In this document: in pieces, positions 13,292 to 25,600 of the stretch
Layout: each line of letters starts with the position of its first letter
Numbering within the stretch: the first letter of the stretch is position 1
Assembly (NCBI GenBank): GCA_000711775.1
Contig: ARYC01017078.1
Coordinates: forward strand, 1-64,000
Source of the DNA: Oxytricha trifallax
Taxonomy: Eukaryota; Ciliophora; Spirotrichea; Sporadotrichida; Oxytrichidae
Length of the DNA: 64,000 bases
Direction of reading: 5' to 3'
Position numbers and translations under genes: made by a program
The notes under the pieces: model-generated
The model's input: only the letters and a program-made list of their open reading frames with translations
Database searches by the model: none
What the model was told of the DNA's origin: nothing

Positions 13292-13751
13292 TAGTAAATT
13301 AGTGTATTTTTATTTTTGAAGTAAAAGTAAGATTCTTTATGAAATAAGAAAGTTGATAAAAGCTTAATCAAATTTAAATAAATATTACAAAAGTATTTTA
13401 ATCATGTATGAAATTTTAATTAAAAAATATATAGTTAACTAATTATATGAATAATTAGTTCTTTTTCATAAGTTTAAAAGCAAAAAAATCTTAATTATTG
13501 TTAGTAAAATCTTAATATTTATCTTCCTAATTTAACTTAAATATCATTAACAACTAATGGGAGCCCTAGTATATTAGTTTCCCTAAAAAAACAATGCGAT
13601 ACTCTACAACTTAAGACCACATCATCAGTGAAGAGAATGCCTTTCCATCACAGTAAAGCAGATCTCCGGCATGCAATATAGTAATGATGGATAGATTCAT
13701 TAGCATAATAGTAATAATCAATGATGAATATATATATTACAGGAATAAATA

Positions 13752-14950
13752 TCAAAAGCTACAAAGCATATCTACAGTTTTGGCTATTCTTAGAGTAGTT
13801 TGATTGTCCAATTACATTATTTGCAATGCTTATGCTAATTTGAATTGAATGATGGCTGAAAATATCGTTTTACAATATCTGAAATCACAAAGATCATGAT
13901 TAAAATAAGAAACCCTTGGTGCATTAAGTATTAGAAGTGCATTTTTAGGAAGCTACTTAAGTTGACTAAAAACTAATAGAAAAATGCAAAGATGCTAAAA
14001 TGTCTGAGTGATAGTAGGTATTGTGTTCCTTACTGCCTGAGCATGAGTCGACTTCATTTCTCTCTAGATCATAATGAGTTCTAAGGGCGAAAAAGCGAAT
14101 GGGAGCTTTAAATCTTTATTAAGAGTTAAAGGATTACGATTAGTTGATAAGCCAAATAATTTTTCGGGAAAAAAATTAGTTGCCTCATGAATGCCATACA
14201 GATTAATTGAGAGAAGACAATCATCAACCAAAGTGATCGCTTAATTAGAAACCGCTAAAGGCCATCCTCTTGCATCTAACAGAAATTCTTTCCATTAGAT
14301 TAAACCGTCATTATTCTAGTCAATGAAGCTGATAACTTTGATAATATCATCATAAAACTTATTCCCAAGATCAAGAAATGTGCAATACCACCTAGGTAAA
14401 TGATTTAGGATGGGATATGGAAAACAAGTTGCTTCAATTTCTCGTCTCCAAAATTAATTTTCTATCTTGGATATTCCACCGTCGTGAGATAGCTCTTTCT
14501 GGCTCTAGTTGTGGCTATATTACGTCAAGATATTCATTTTCACTAGAGACTTTGCTTATAATACTGAATTTTAAATGAGAAAAAAATTCAAAGTGAGATA
14601 TCAGCGCAAAATTATGGTAAATCTTAAGAATATGATCAAAGCCTCGGCGAAAGAAGAATAGGTGTTCCTCATTGCTTTGAAGAAGTATGTAGTTTGAAAC
14701 TTGTACCTAGAAGTCCGAATGATCAGAGAGATATTGCTAGAATGAATTAATAATAGGGATCGGGACCCATGTTTTTATAGGTCATATATCCCTAACAATC
14801 AAGATTTAGAACAAGCTTGACCGCCTAGTTAACACCATCAAAATGAGCATTTAAATTAAAAAAAAGAATCTATTTATCAAATATTTTCTCAAGCTAAGAA
14901 GGTTATTTCCAACCTAATGAAGGAGCTCTACAATATCGAGGCACAGAAAA
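13752..14950 (-). pseudogene. EF-hand protein gene, apparently frame-broken
   Basis: On the minus strand a 262-codon frame (14537 to 13752, TGA stop) contains a canonical EF-hand loop DQNNDGLIQWKE in the setting KVISFIDQNNDGLIQWKEF, so calcium binding is a reasonable inference. Upstream, two more coding-like stretches lie in other frames: one near 14.5-14.72 kb (including SRRWNIQDRKLILETRN) and one near 14.74-14.86 kb (including GYMTYKNMGPDPYYQF). The overlap of frames near 14.43-14.5 kb leaves the true junction unclear. Either this is a decayed gene copy with about two frame breaks, or tiny IESs or introns separate the pieces. The domain architecture beyond the EF-hand is not recognised. It sits among germline repeats, which favours a pseudogene or germline-limited copy. 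Confidence 0.5.
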
Positions 14951-15006
14951 AACAGGTCGACTAAAGAAGATTATTATCAATAAGAAAACATAAGTTATTT
15001 TTAATT

Positions 15007-15462
15007 TGAGGAGGAAGCTTCCTGTAAAGTAAATTTTTTTATATTTAATTAATTATATATAATATATTTTAATTAATCATTTTTGACCCATTAAATGGCT
15101 AAAGGATAAGTTAACATTAATTAAGAGTTAATTATATAAATTGCAATTATATTCTAATATCATAACGTGAGAAATAGAAAGAACGATATTTTTATTTTAA
15201 TTCTTACTAAAAATTTTGGAAAACTAATTGGAAAATAATATGATATATTGAACATTATTGTTCAATATAAAGTAGATCTTGTAATATTTCATGAGTGGGA
15301 GGTTTAATTCCTTGAATCACAAATATGTGAAAATAATAAAAAAATATTTATATTTGTCATAAAAACGAATTCCACTTAGAAAAAATAAATTAAAAAAAAT
15401 AAAAAATTTCTTGACAGGAAACTTTTTTTATCATAAACCTTGTTAGGAACTTCCCCTCCCAA
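15007..15462. repeat. Inverted-repeat element, about 450 bp
   Basis: The left end GAGGAGGAAGCTTCCTGTAA is mirrored imperfectly by the right end (GGGAGGGGAAGTTCC and TTTCCTGTCAAG, read inward), with a T-rich run after each. The interior is AT-rich and non-coding. It is probably a MITE or a solo inverted-repeat element. The target duplication was not resolved. Confidence 0.4.
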
Positions 15463-16950
15463 AAATTATTTAATAGTTTTATAATAAATGGTATTATAAC
15501 TATATGGTATATCTGGACAAATTCAGAATACATTTAATTCTTGTATATAATAGAATTTAATTATTATAAATTTGTAAATTAATTTAATTTCCCTTTTATC
15601 CTATTTTTATTTACTTTTAAATATTTTAAATGATATAATTTTCTTATAAATACTATAAAAATAAATAGTAATTACCCTAGATATTTTAAAAATAGCATAA
15701 AAATATTTTCATAAATTTATTTGCACATTTAAATTTAAGAAATATTGAACAGAACTAAATGAAAGTTAATGTATAAATACTTAATTTATGTGATTCTGCT
15801 CTCATTAAATATAGTTTAAACGCATTCAAGATCAATTAATTCTATTTTTCATCCTTCTGTAAACATTATTGACTTCTTTTGATATTTTTAAAATGCCAAT
15901 CTTATTTATTCTAATCTAAAATATATTAAATTTAATTATACTGTGCACGAGGAAAATTTCTTGGGCTGATACGTCTTAAGAATAACTTAGCTTCTATTTT
16001 CTAGGCAAATAAGAGTGCTACTACTCAATTAGCAGTTTCTTGTCATAAACAAGCATATTAAGGAATAGATAATGCCGATGAGAGCACAAATTTATTTTAG
16101 ATTAATTATGATGGAAGCGATGAATTTAATATTAATAGCAATATGCTTCAAATATAAAAGTTTTCGATCATCCTTTGGAATATCCTTTCTAGTTTTTTCA
16201 GTTTCTATTAGTGGTTAATTTATTTTTACACATCATTAATTTATTAGAGTCTAATACAATTTCAAAAGTCTAAATGAAAGCTTTCCATATATAATGATTC
16301 TAATAATTTAAACCTCACTGAACACCAATATGAAATCCGTTTTTTCTTTCCTCAGAATGCTCTGAGATTTAGCTATTAAAATTTTGTTGTAGAAATTGAT
16401 GAGGAAGTATGTTAAACGTAGTATTTTAGGGTTTCGTATCATCGGAGGGGTTTAAAGAGATTCATGAGGTGATCTAAAATTTATTAAAAGTAAATTTACT
16501 TAATTAAGATTACTGAGAAACATTCAAAGAATTTTGATCTTTGTTTCTTAATAAAATGATAAAAGTCAGGTTCATGAATGAAAAGTAAAAATGTTTAATT
16601 ACCAGGGTTAATGATTAATATAACAAAAATTGATTTTAAGGCTACCATAATCGTTTTCAGGTTATCAAAGTTGAATTTTTCCATTCACACTATTTTGATA
16701 CTGCATTTTCATCTTTGATAATGCACTTTTAACTCTAGTACTTTATTTTCAACATTGGTACTTAAGACAGGCAGCATCTCTGTTATAAATGTAAGCTATT
16801 CAAATGAAGAAGATTCCATATTTACAAACTAGACTGTAGCTCTTCTCGTAGTCGTAATATTTACATACATCTACTTGCTCTATAGCACTACATCTACTTT
16901 CTCTATAGTATCAGTGATAGTATCTATAATAAGAAAGCGAATGCAATAGA
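15463..16950. other. AT-rich, no gene recognised
   Basis: No motif-bearing frame was found in this interval. Confidence 0.4.
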
Positions 16951-16993
16951 ATTGGAGTGTAGTGGGCCCTTAGGATAATTCAGTGAAAAAATA

Positions 16994-18025
16994 TCTTTGA
17001 AAGTAATAATGAGGAGCCATATGAGGCAAATGTTACTCATGAAGAAAATATGACACAAGAATTGAGATAAAGACAAAAGTAAGGAGGGAAAATTTGAAGA
17101 AGTAGAAAGTTGTTATAATCAAATTTTTCAGAGTGACTAATGCAGGCATTTATTTCACTCGTAGTGTATTATACAATGGGCACTTAATTAACTATATAAA
17201 AGTAGTGAAGAGGTCTTATATCCTGATTACCCTAATTGTAAATCAAGCTTGCTTAATTTAATAGAAAGAAAATTAAATGATAAAGGAGTTATCCTTGGAA
17301 AGCTAACGACTATAGGTGAGCTAATAGTTTAAAGTAAAATAATATTTTTAATTTCAACTAGGAATTGACACTGAAAGAAATCACTTATAAATGCAATTTC
17401 TTTTCATACATATAATAATCCAAATACAAATTTTGAAAGTCATTCAACATTAAATTTTGAAGAAGTGAGAGAGTATACCAAGTCCAAATTCTAGACCTAA
17501 ATTAAACTAAGTGTAAAGAGAGAGAGTTAATATCCTTAGATAAACAACCTAGTTGGGTAAATTTTGCAATAGGATTCTGGTTCATAATATTAGCCGCTAA
17601 GAAATGATATTGATTTTGATGCAAGTTCAGTTAGTGGCTATATTATATTTAATCGAGAATAATTTAAAAGAAACAGGAGATTCCCTGAACAATTCACTAA
17701 TGGAAGAAACTCTGAACTGTTGAGATCAGCAGTTAACATAAATCCCCTGATAAATATAGGAAATCACACTATATCATCCTCTCTCCCGAATTCTTTACTC
17801 AATCAGAATACTTACTACTAAGTAATTTAAAGCCCTAAGAACCTTCAAAAATTTAAAACCGTTTAGATTGATAAGAACAGTTTTTGCAGTAGATTTTTTT
17901 CCTAGATAAGATAGTATTATTGCCATTCTGATTTAAGTAAGAATAATATTTATATTCTTAAATTAGTTTATAAATTTGCCTAATATATTATTTTTATTTA
18001 AAGAAATTATTAAGAATATTCTTGA
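16994..18025 (+). CDS. RING-H2-like zinc-finger protein, partial or interrupted
   Basis: Three adjoining plus-strand frames look coding in the ciliate code. The first (about 16994-17092) reads an acidic, Gln-rich stretch. The second (17090-17368, 93 codons) reads ESCYNQIF...QCRHLFHSQCIIQW...YPNCKSSLL, matching the C-x-H-x-x-H-x2-C-I-x2-W and final C-x-x-C-like spacing of RING-H2 ubiquitin-ligase fingers. Some expected cysteines are missing or unclear. The third (17375-18025, 217 codons, no ATG) is Gln- and Asn-rich and ends in TGA. A GTGAGC...CTAG interval at about 17315-17361 could be an intron joining the second and third pieces. The N terminus and true stop are not fixed. An E3-ligase role is inferred from the finger only. 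Confidence 0.42.
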
Positions 18026-20900
18026 ATTTAAATATATGCTTTTGAAATTATTTTATCATTATTCATAAACTTGACCAATCTTTAGGATGAAACTTCTTAA
18101 TAACACAATTATATTTTTTGCTTTGAAATTTTAAGATCCAAAAAAAGGTAAAAAATTTTAATTTCACAAATAAATAAATTTATTTATAACTTGAATAATT
18201 TGAACATCAAGTTTTAGGGATATTATCATAATTTAAAAGAATGTAACTAAGTTGAATATATAATAAGTTATATAATTCTTATAATGCCCACAAATCAAAA
18301 TACATTTAAGGCAATTGGAAGTGATTTGGATTCAAGATTGTTTTAAGCCTTTAATAAACCAATCACTTGATTTAAAATAACTTAGTGAAAACAACTTAAA
18401 CAGCTCTTAGTAAATTTCACAAATACCCTCAAGAATCAGCACAATACAAACCTCGACCTTGGTGCCACAATTAAAAATTAAGATTAGTAGATGAGTAGCT
18501 GATAAAAATATAATATAAGTTTTGAGTCCAGTCAACAGAGAAGTTCTGGGAAATTAAATAAATAATGACTTATAAAATAAAAAACATAAGATTTTGTATT
18601 AAACTTTATGAAATTTTCTGAAAAAATATAACCTCAAACTTAAAATATTTTTTAAAAAATAGAAAATTAATTGATAAACCATGAATTTATAAAGTGTTTC
18701 AGAATTACATAGATAATTGAAATTAAATATCTTAATTCTTTGATATTATACCTTAATTATTCTTTTATTGAGCAATAAAAATAATTGAATAATACATGAA
18801 AACTAAAATATTATTTTTAAGAAATACTATAAGATAAACGAGACTTTACTAAAAAGAACTTTTAATTATCTCTTCTATTTTATAAAAATCTTAATAATTA
18901 TTGCTAATCTTATAATTTCATTTACTTAGGTAATGAATATTTGAGAACTAATTATGTTATTCATGCAATTATTTCAATATTTAAGAGCTTTTAAAGAATA
19001 AGTTATTTGAAATATAAATAAATACCTTAAATCACATATATAAACTACATTTTAATTATTATAAAAATTTGCTCAGTCTTCATTAATAGAAGATATTAAG
19101 TTTCCACTTCACAATTTCATTTTTTTTATATCTTTAAGTTCCAATCCGTCATTTAAAAAAATAAGTGAATTAACTAAATTGGCGTCCTGCACGCTCTATC
19201 CAATAATGTTAAGATTACTTTTTTGCCTTGGCTTAAAAAGTGTTTTATAAATTATCTAATACTCTTTATCCGAATAATGGGCACATTAGCAGTAAACTTA
19301 TCTTATAATCTACAGAATTCTACAGTTAGTATTAATCGTCGCGAAATCTGCTATATCAACTGTAAAATTAAATTTTCATTACTTTTATCAAGTAACGCTA
19401 TCAATTAATTTTAACTAAGTAATTTGTTTTAAATAGAAATGAGTTGTTTCTTCTACTTGGAAGAATATAAAATTAATGTAAATTGCCAAGAATTAGTTTG
19501 AATTCTATTATGAAAAGAATGACTGTAAATAATGTGCAAGTTGACAAGAATAAAATACAGATGATATTCACATTATTTAAAAAAAAAGAGTTCAATATGA
19601 TTTAAATCGAAATCATATACCATAATATAATTGAACTAGGCATTAATTTCAGCACAATTCTATTCGGAAATTGTAATGATTTTTTTATTCTTATTTTAAT
19701 TTATAATTTCTCTTATAATCCCACCCTATTATAACTTACTTTATAATATTACCTTAAATATAGATTAATATAAATAAACAACTTTAATTTTTTTTAATAA
19801 ATTAAGTGATTCTTGTCAGGTATAAATTAATTTCACGTATTCTGAAAATATTGCAGCATTGATAAAAGTGTCATAGGAATAGGTCTTTTCATAATAATTG
19901 AGTACAGATTAAAGGGGTCTCTCAGTCAGACTTTTTTATACAAAAAGTTTAGCTCAATTGGTTAGTGATTTTGGTAAGATATTTTATATAGTATCTATTC
20001 ATTTACTCGGATTATTAATAAATTCAAAATCTTCAGAATTTTTTAATAAAGAATTATAAACAATAATTACTGAATAAAAATGATTTATTTATGTGAAACT
20101 TAACTTAGAAAATCAATTAAATATTTATATGGCATGTTTTTCAAAGAAATTATTGTAAATAATATTCTAAATTATAGATATAAATTGTTTTTAACGCAAT
20201 AAAAAAAATTTTATATGTCATTTTTATATAAATAAGTTGTTGGATATATTTTTTTATAATTTAAATTAAAATTTACAAGTATTCAAAATAAATCTATCAC
20301 GAGACATTTAAATCTTGGATAATTTTTGGGGTTTATATTGCTTTTGAAAGTGCTCCCCTGAAATGAATACACAACAATTATTAAATTCTCGCTTATTTAA
20401 TTGAGGTTCTGAATTTTTATTCCTTATTTTATTTTGAAAATAAACCTCCATACTTCTTACAAATTTATATTTAATAAATTTTAAATTCAAGCTTACTATA
20501 TCTAAGTTATGATAGATTTAAGCTAGGGATAAGGTTTTAAGGATAGTAATTAAAGTGAAAATAAAATATTGTATAACAAAAACATAATGTTTTGATTTTT
20601 AATACTGATAAAATGCTATCCTCGATAATTCAGAAAGATTTAAAACATCAAAGCCCTTAATTAGTTGTTTTAATGATTTGATTTTTAGGGGGTAGTTGAA
20701 GTTATATTAGGGGAGTAGTGAAATTAGGCCAGTTTACAAAATGAGAAAATAGAAATTAGGAATTTTTAGGGTTTATATATGATGTGAAGTATTTTGACTT
20801 ATCGTAAGAGCTTAGATATGGTCCAAATCTTTTTAATATAGACTAATTCAAACCTGTGCTGAATTATTGTGCGATTGCAAAACTGTTGTTTAAGAATGCT
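18026..20900. other. AT-rich, mostly nothing recognised
   Basis: At about 18284-18570 there are short coding-like frames (one starts MPTNQNTFKAIGSDLDSRLF) without a known domain. They may be an outlying exon of the preceding RING-like gene or unrelated. The rest shows no gene or repeat that I can support. Confidence 0.35.
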
Positions 20901-21099
20901 TCAACTGCGGGGAAAAATTGAAGTAAGCCCCAGAAATTATCTTAATCATGACTTATACCAAGATAAAGTAACGAGATACTCTCAGTAATTACAAAATTTG
21001 TGAAAGAGTTCTCCCGAATATGGCAAGCTCAAAGAAATTTTTGAAGTCAGTAAATGTTATTCAAGATCTCTATCTTTTAGAAATAGTACACATAAATTT

Positions 21100-22405
21100 T
21101 GGAGGTGGGGTATAAGTCGGTGCAAGTTTTTTTTCCTAAATCCGAAGTCGTTTTTTATGAAATATATTTTTCAATCATAAAAATGAATATTTAATTTTTT
21201 TTTTAGCAAAAATTTTTGATATTTTTGATAATTTTAAAAAAATTGCATGCAAAGACAAAAAAGACATTAAGATATTGTAAAAATATCTGATTCAATAATG
21301 AAAGTAATGATTTTGATAAAAAATATAAAGAATTTAATTGAAGTACTTTAAAAAATTGGGATTCCTGAAAATGACATTAAATGTAGTGAATTCCAATAAA
21401 TTATAAGATTAAAACCAAGAATACACCAGATAAAGTTGAATACTAATGTAAACATCCATGCAGAAAAAAGATCAATTTAATCTCTATTTCTATTTAATAA
21501 ACATCAGAAACCAATATCAACATGGTACTTATTGGTATTTCATTATTTGCAATAGAATACAGTTCTTCATTGACAAAGATAAATTTAAATATTAAACAAT
21601 TATAAACAAGAATTCAACCAAACATGTTTCCTAAGTTATTATAAAAAATAGCAGCAAAATAAATGGGAATTTATAATATTTAAAATTAAAAGGAAATACT
21701 CACAGGAGATATTGAAGTAGATGAAGGTTTATTCATTCATTGGAAATTTGTCCATGTTTGAATGCTTATATATAAAATATGAGAGTTGAAAATTATTTGG
21801 AATAGTAGAAAGAGAATGAAAAAAGCAAAAGTGTTTATTGATAAAGACAGAACTAGAGATAAATTATGGGCTGTATATACAATATTATTCTTAAAAAGGA
21901 TCTACTATTCATTATGACGGCTCTAGTTCATATTCAAATATGTAATTCCCATTTGCAGGATTATTCAATAAAAGGTATGTCATGAAGAATTGAAGTGATT
22001 TATTAAATCAATAATAAGATGTTGATGATGAGGATGATGAAGATAATTATGAAGATTGTCAATCTTAAGATGTTGTGATGCAAGATGATAGTGAGAATAG
22101 CAATGTAAAAAGTAAGACCTAGAAATTTTAGAGGAGCAAATTAAATTGAAAGCTTATGATTTAACTCAAAAGATATAATAAAAATATTTATAGTACAGTA
22201 AATGATGAAAACTTGAATGATTTTAAAATGGAATTCCTTTGTAGGAGACATATCTTAATCTGAGATTATTAAACTAATTATTAATTAATTATAGTTTTTA
22301 TGATTGAAAAAAAATCTTTAATATACACCTGCTTAAGCTTGTTTGGAAAAAATTTTGCACCGACTTATATCTTCGAAATCTTTTTGCATTTACTTACAAC
22401 CCCCC
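21100..22405 (+). mobile_element. Merlin/ISXO2-like DNA transposon inserted in TBE copy C
   Basis: The ends share GGGGTATAAGTCGGTGCAAG on the left and, read inward from the right, GGGGTTGTAAGTAAATGC followed by ATAAGTCGGTGC. TAAATTT flanks both sides (21093-21099 and 22406-22412). The TBE kinase sequence is continuous once the element and one flank copy are removed. Inside, the motif GDIEVDEGLF followed later by DRTRDKLW and GSTIHYDGSSSYSNM matches the DDE core of ISXO2/Merlin transposases, normally (I/V)DE, DxxRxTL, then DGxxxY. Frames are interrupted more than once, so this copy looks inactive. Confidence 0.65.
21690..22140 (+). pseudogene. ISXO2-like transposase remnant
   Basis: This is the coding core of the Merlin-like element. 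Acidic residues in IEVDE and HYDG would be the first two catalytic positions; the third is not clearly visible. Fragments occur in different frames and an Asp/Glu-rich tail (DVDDEDDEDN) follows. Only the motif order, not a continuous protein, supports the call. Confidence 0.5.
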
Positions 22406-22691
22406 TAAATTTAAACATAGCCATTAGCAAGAGTTTGTAACTCTAGTAAAGATAATTGGTACCTCTGGATAATCTTCAAATAGTGAGCGAATTACTCTGT
22501 TTAGTGGGATATGTGGGCAGCAGCAATAATTTTAGAGTGCGATTTGAAAAGTAGAGCTTACTTTGGCATTTAGCATTAAGAACAATTGATAAGTTTAGAA
22601 GAGAAGCACACAAAACAAGATGATGTATGCTCAGAAATAATGAAGATTGTAAAGAAAATAATAGTAAGAGCCACAGCATATTCAAGACAAT

Positions 22692-23352
22692 CAGTCAAAA
22701 TAGAATAAAAAACGTGAATTTAGAAATCCTTAAATGCAAAATAATATATATTATCCTTACTTGAAATATTCTTACTATTTTATATTATAAATATGCTTGA
22801 TTTATTAAAGAATATGAGATTTTTGTGAATTTAAGTATTTAAACGTATTTATTTTTGCCACTTAAGTACATGTTATATATAAATATTTTAAGTTTAAATC
22901 TCAAAGTATGTTTATTTATAATTGAAAATGGAAATGTAATGTGATTTTAATTGAAATTAAGTTATATTTATTCCTATTATTAAACATTAGTAATTTAAAG
23001 AAAAGTTTCTATTACAAGTATCAAATCTTTAAAGATAAACTTTTTATAGTATTAAATTAATTATTTCCATAGAATAAATTTAATTTGATTTACTTAGAAA
23101 AGTAATTACATATTAAATTATAAATATATATTCAAATATTGAGATTTTAATATAAATAAATTAAATATATAAAAAATGGGCTCAAGTGATAAAAATATAA
23201 AATTTACCACTTGCACCCATTTTAAATATAATCATATAAAAATCAAACAAAATTAAAAAAATAATTATAATAATTTTTAAAAAATGCTTTTATTTATAAT
23301 TAGTCATATATTTAGAATTTAAATATTCGCGATTTTTATACTATTTTGACTG
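22692..23352. mobile_element. MITE of 661 bp inserted in TBE copy C
   Basis: The inverted ends are CAGTCAAAATAG and CTATTTTGACTG, with similarity continuing for about 27 bp. AAT flanks both sides (22689-22691 and 23353-23355). Removing the insert rejoins TBE sequence that is continuous in copy A. Inside, at about 23175-23222, is a hairpin with arms AAAATGGGCTCAAGTG and CACTTGCACCCATTTT. There is no ORF. Confidence 0.75.
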
Positions 23353-23579
23353 AATTTTTAGACGATGTGCTTTAAACACTTAAGTAGCCAATATTCAAGA
23401 GATACAACAAAGACAAGCAGAAAATAATCGTTTGATTTAATATTACTAATACTCATTAAATACATATTATTCTCTCATAAAGTCTAGGCTTTCAACAAAC
23501 TCAAATAAGTTCCCAATTATCATATTAATATATAATCAATGAAATATTCAATTAAGGGGTTTTTGGGGGGGGGGTTTTG

Positions 23580-24594
23580 ATTGCTGGAGCACTACTTTTG
23601 CATAGTATAACTAGAGCGATTGAAATTTAAATATGAATATAAACAAGACGGTAATTATTAATCGCAAAGCAGTTTCTCATGGAACTGAATGTCATAGCTC
23701 AACTTTGGAATCCACTAAGAAAGGAAAAGTTATAAACATTGACATGGAACAAAGCTAAGACGTTTTAAACTCATATTAAGAAAAAATTTTAAGGATAAGA
23801 TATACTTTATTATCCTTAACTATATAAAAATATTTTTATTGACCAAAATGATAAAATTTAATGTAAATTTTCTTAATAAATTGATTAATACAAATAGATT
23901 AAGATAGTGTTTTTTTAATTAAAGGCTAAAATGTATATTTAATTCAATAAATTAGTTATTAATTCAATAGAAATAGATTGAGAAAAAAAATCACTCAAAA
24001 TAAAATTTTTTAGCAGTATTGGAAAGAGATTTTTATGTAGTGGAATTAAGAATTCTTTGAAATAATAGAATAATCAATATCATAAAGATTAAATAGATAG
24101 CAATTATAAGGCTAAATAAACAAAGATATAAGATTTGATGGTATCATTCAGCATATAAAAGTTAAATTTTCAATAATTCCATAATCATTCTAGCGAAAAT
24201 AATTTATAAACTTTATTTTTTATAAGAATATTCTATTTTATTTTTAATACTTAAGCCTTAATCTTTGTATCAACCCAAATAAATCATGCGTTTATTTATT
24301 TTTTATAAATAAAATACTATCAGGTTATGGGTTTGAATTTGTGAGTTGTCTAGAGAGCTCTGCAGATACTTCAAATATTTACGAAATTTCTCCAAAAGAG
24401 TTTCAAAAACTTCCTCAAATATAAGAAGCCAAATAATAATTAATTGCATTAGAATACTAATTACTTTTGATTTATTTACTTATAGTTAAATTATCCTGAG
24501 GTCTAGCTTTAAAAGTGGAGTTATAGAGATACAGGACTGTTTCTAAACTATTTTATAAAATATTTCATCATTTTCTTTTAAATTAAAAAAGATA
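23580..24594. other. AT-rich, no gene recognised
   Basis: The interval lies between the TBE tip and foldback copy F2. No coding motif was seen. Confidence 0.4.
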
Positions 24595-25024
24595 TTGCTC
24601 AAATATAATTGATTTGGGAAAATTAAATTAAAATAAATATATAAATAAATTAAATTAGTGGCAGTTGAATTTATCCAAGCCTAGACAAAATGGTACTTTT
24701 CGATAGAAAATTCAAATTCTTTTGGACTTTACTTTTGGCGAAACTGCCTAATCGCATCACTGGAGCGAGATAATTAGACTTTAATTTGGTCATAAAAATC
24801 AACTAAACAAGTCACTCAAAATTAAAGTCGCGTTATCTCACTCCAGTGATGCGATTAGGCTGTTCCATCAATAGTAAAGTCCAGCTAATTTTGAATTCTC
24901 TATCGAAAGAACACCATATTGTCTTGGTTTGGACAAATTTAACTAACACTAATTTAATTATTTATTTATTTATTTATTTATTTTAATTTAATTTAATTTT
25001 CCCAAATCACTTACATTTTAGCAA
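24595..25024. mobile_element. Foldback element F2 (palindromic)
   Basis: The ends TTGCTCAAATATAA and, mirrored, TTGCTAAAATGTAA are flanked by TA. The arms contain the family boxes: GTGGCAGTT, TGGACTTTACTTTTGGCG, and CGCATCACTGGAGCGAGATA near the centre. The arms differ in length because the right arm has gained a (TTTA)n tract at about 24958-24983. This is the same subtype as F1. Confidence 0.8.
24958..24983 (+). repeat. (TTTA)n microsatellite
   Basis: About six tandem TTTA units expand the right arm of foldback F2. Confidence 0.8.
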
Positions 25025-25057
25025 TATTTATTTTTAATTATCTTCATAAATTTAAGC

Positions 25058-25600
25058 ATGCGTTGTGCTTTGCTATTTTTCTTCTTCAATATCTTAGCAT
25101 TCACTTATGGCAATAAGTAGCATCTAGATGAGAACAACATCAACATGATTTCTAGATCCACTCTTAAGTATCTCTTTTAACTGACTTACTATTTCAGGAA
25201 CTAGAGCATCATAAATATCTGTGGTGCTATCCTATTTCTTGGACTAAATTTGTTATCTCTTCTATTTTGATGTTTTTTTATGACATATCAAACTAACTCC
25301 GACTTAGTCTTTAAAATAATTTAAGATATTATCTACTTTATCATTGAAGTTATATTCTTTCTGTTCATCTCCTTCCTCGTTCTACTAGTCTTCTGTTACT
25401 AAATCCTTGCAATGGGAATTGAAATGATTATCATTTTTATTAAAAACAATATTCTGTACACTTCCCTTGTAATCATGAATGGCATAGGATGTTTTTGCTA
25501 AGTTTTTACCATATTAGTTAGTTAAATTCGAATTGCTGATTTAGTAACTTTGTCTCTACACTTACTGCTACTATGTCTAGTTGTTTTCTTAATCTTTTGA
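25058..25600 (+). CDS. Secretory-signal, multi-helix membrane protein ORF with one in-frame TGA
   Basis: A 181-codon frame in the ciliate code starts at ATG with a strong signal-like N terminus (MRCALLFFFFNILAFTYG) and continues through about four very hydrophobic stretches (for example CGAILFLGLNLLSLLF, IIEVIFFLFISFLVLLVF and LHLLLLCLVVFLIF) to TGA at 25598-25600. A single in-frame TGA sits at 25268-25270, yet the membrane-protein character continues on both sides in the same frame. It starts 33 bp after foldback F2. It could be a pseudogene with one nonsense change, two adjacent ORFs, or a gene with a missed small intron or IES. No family is recognised. Confidence 0.4.

Larger units (their letters stand above)
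20930..23579 (+). mobile_element. TBE fragment (copy C) carrying two nested insertions
   Basis: The outer element is the kinase-gene half of a TBE. 20930-21099 aligns with the region leading to DLKPEN. After an interruption, 22406-22691 continues exactly where the alignment left off (through WDMWAAAIIL). After a second interruption, 23356-23579 runs to the tip TTAAGGGGTTTTTG(G)nTTTTG followed by ATT. The telomere-like tip has an expanded G run. The coding frame is decayed in addition to the two insertions. The left boundary is only where similarity fades. Confidence 0.75.
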
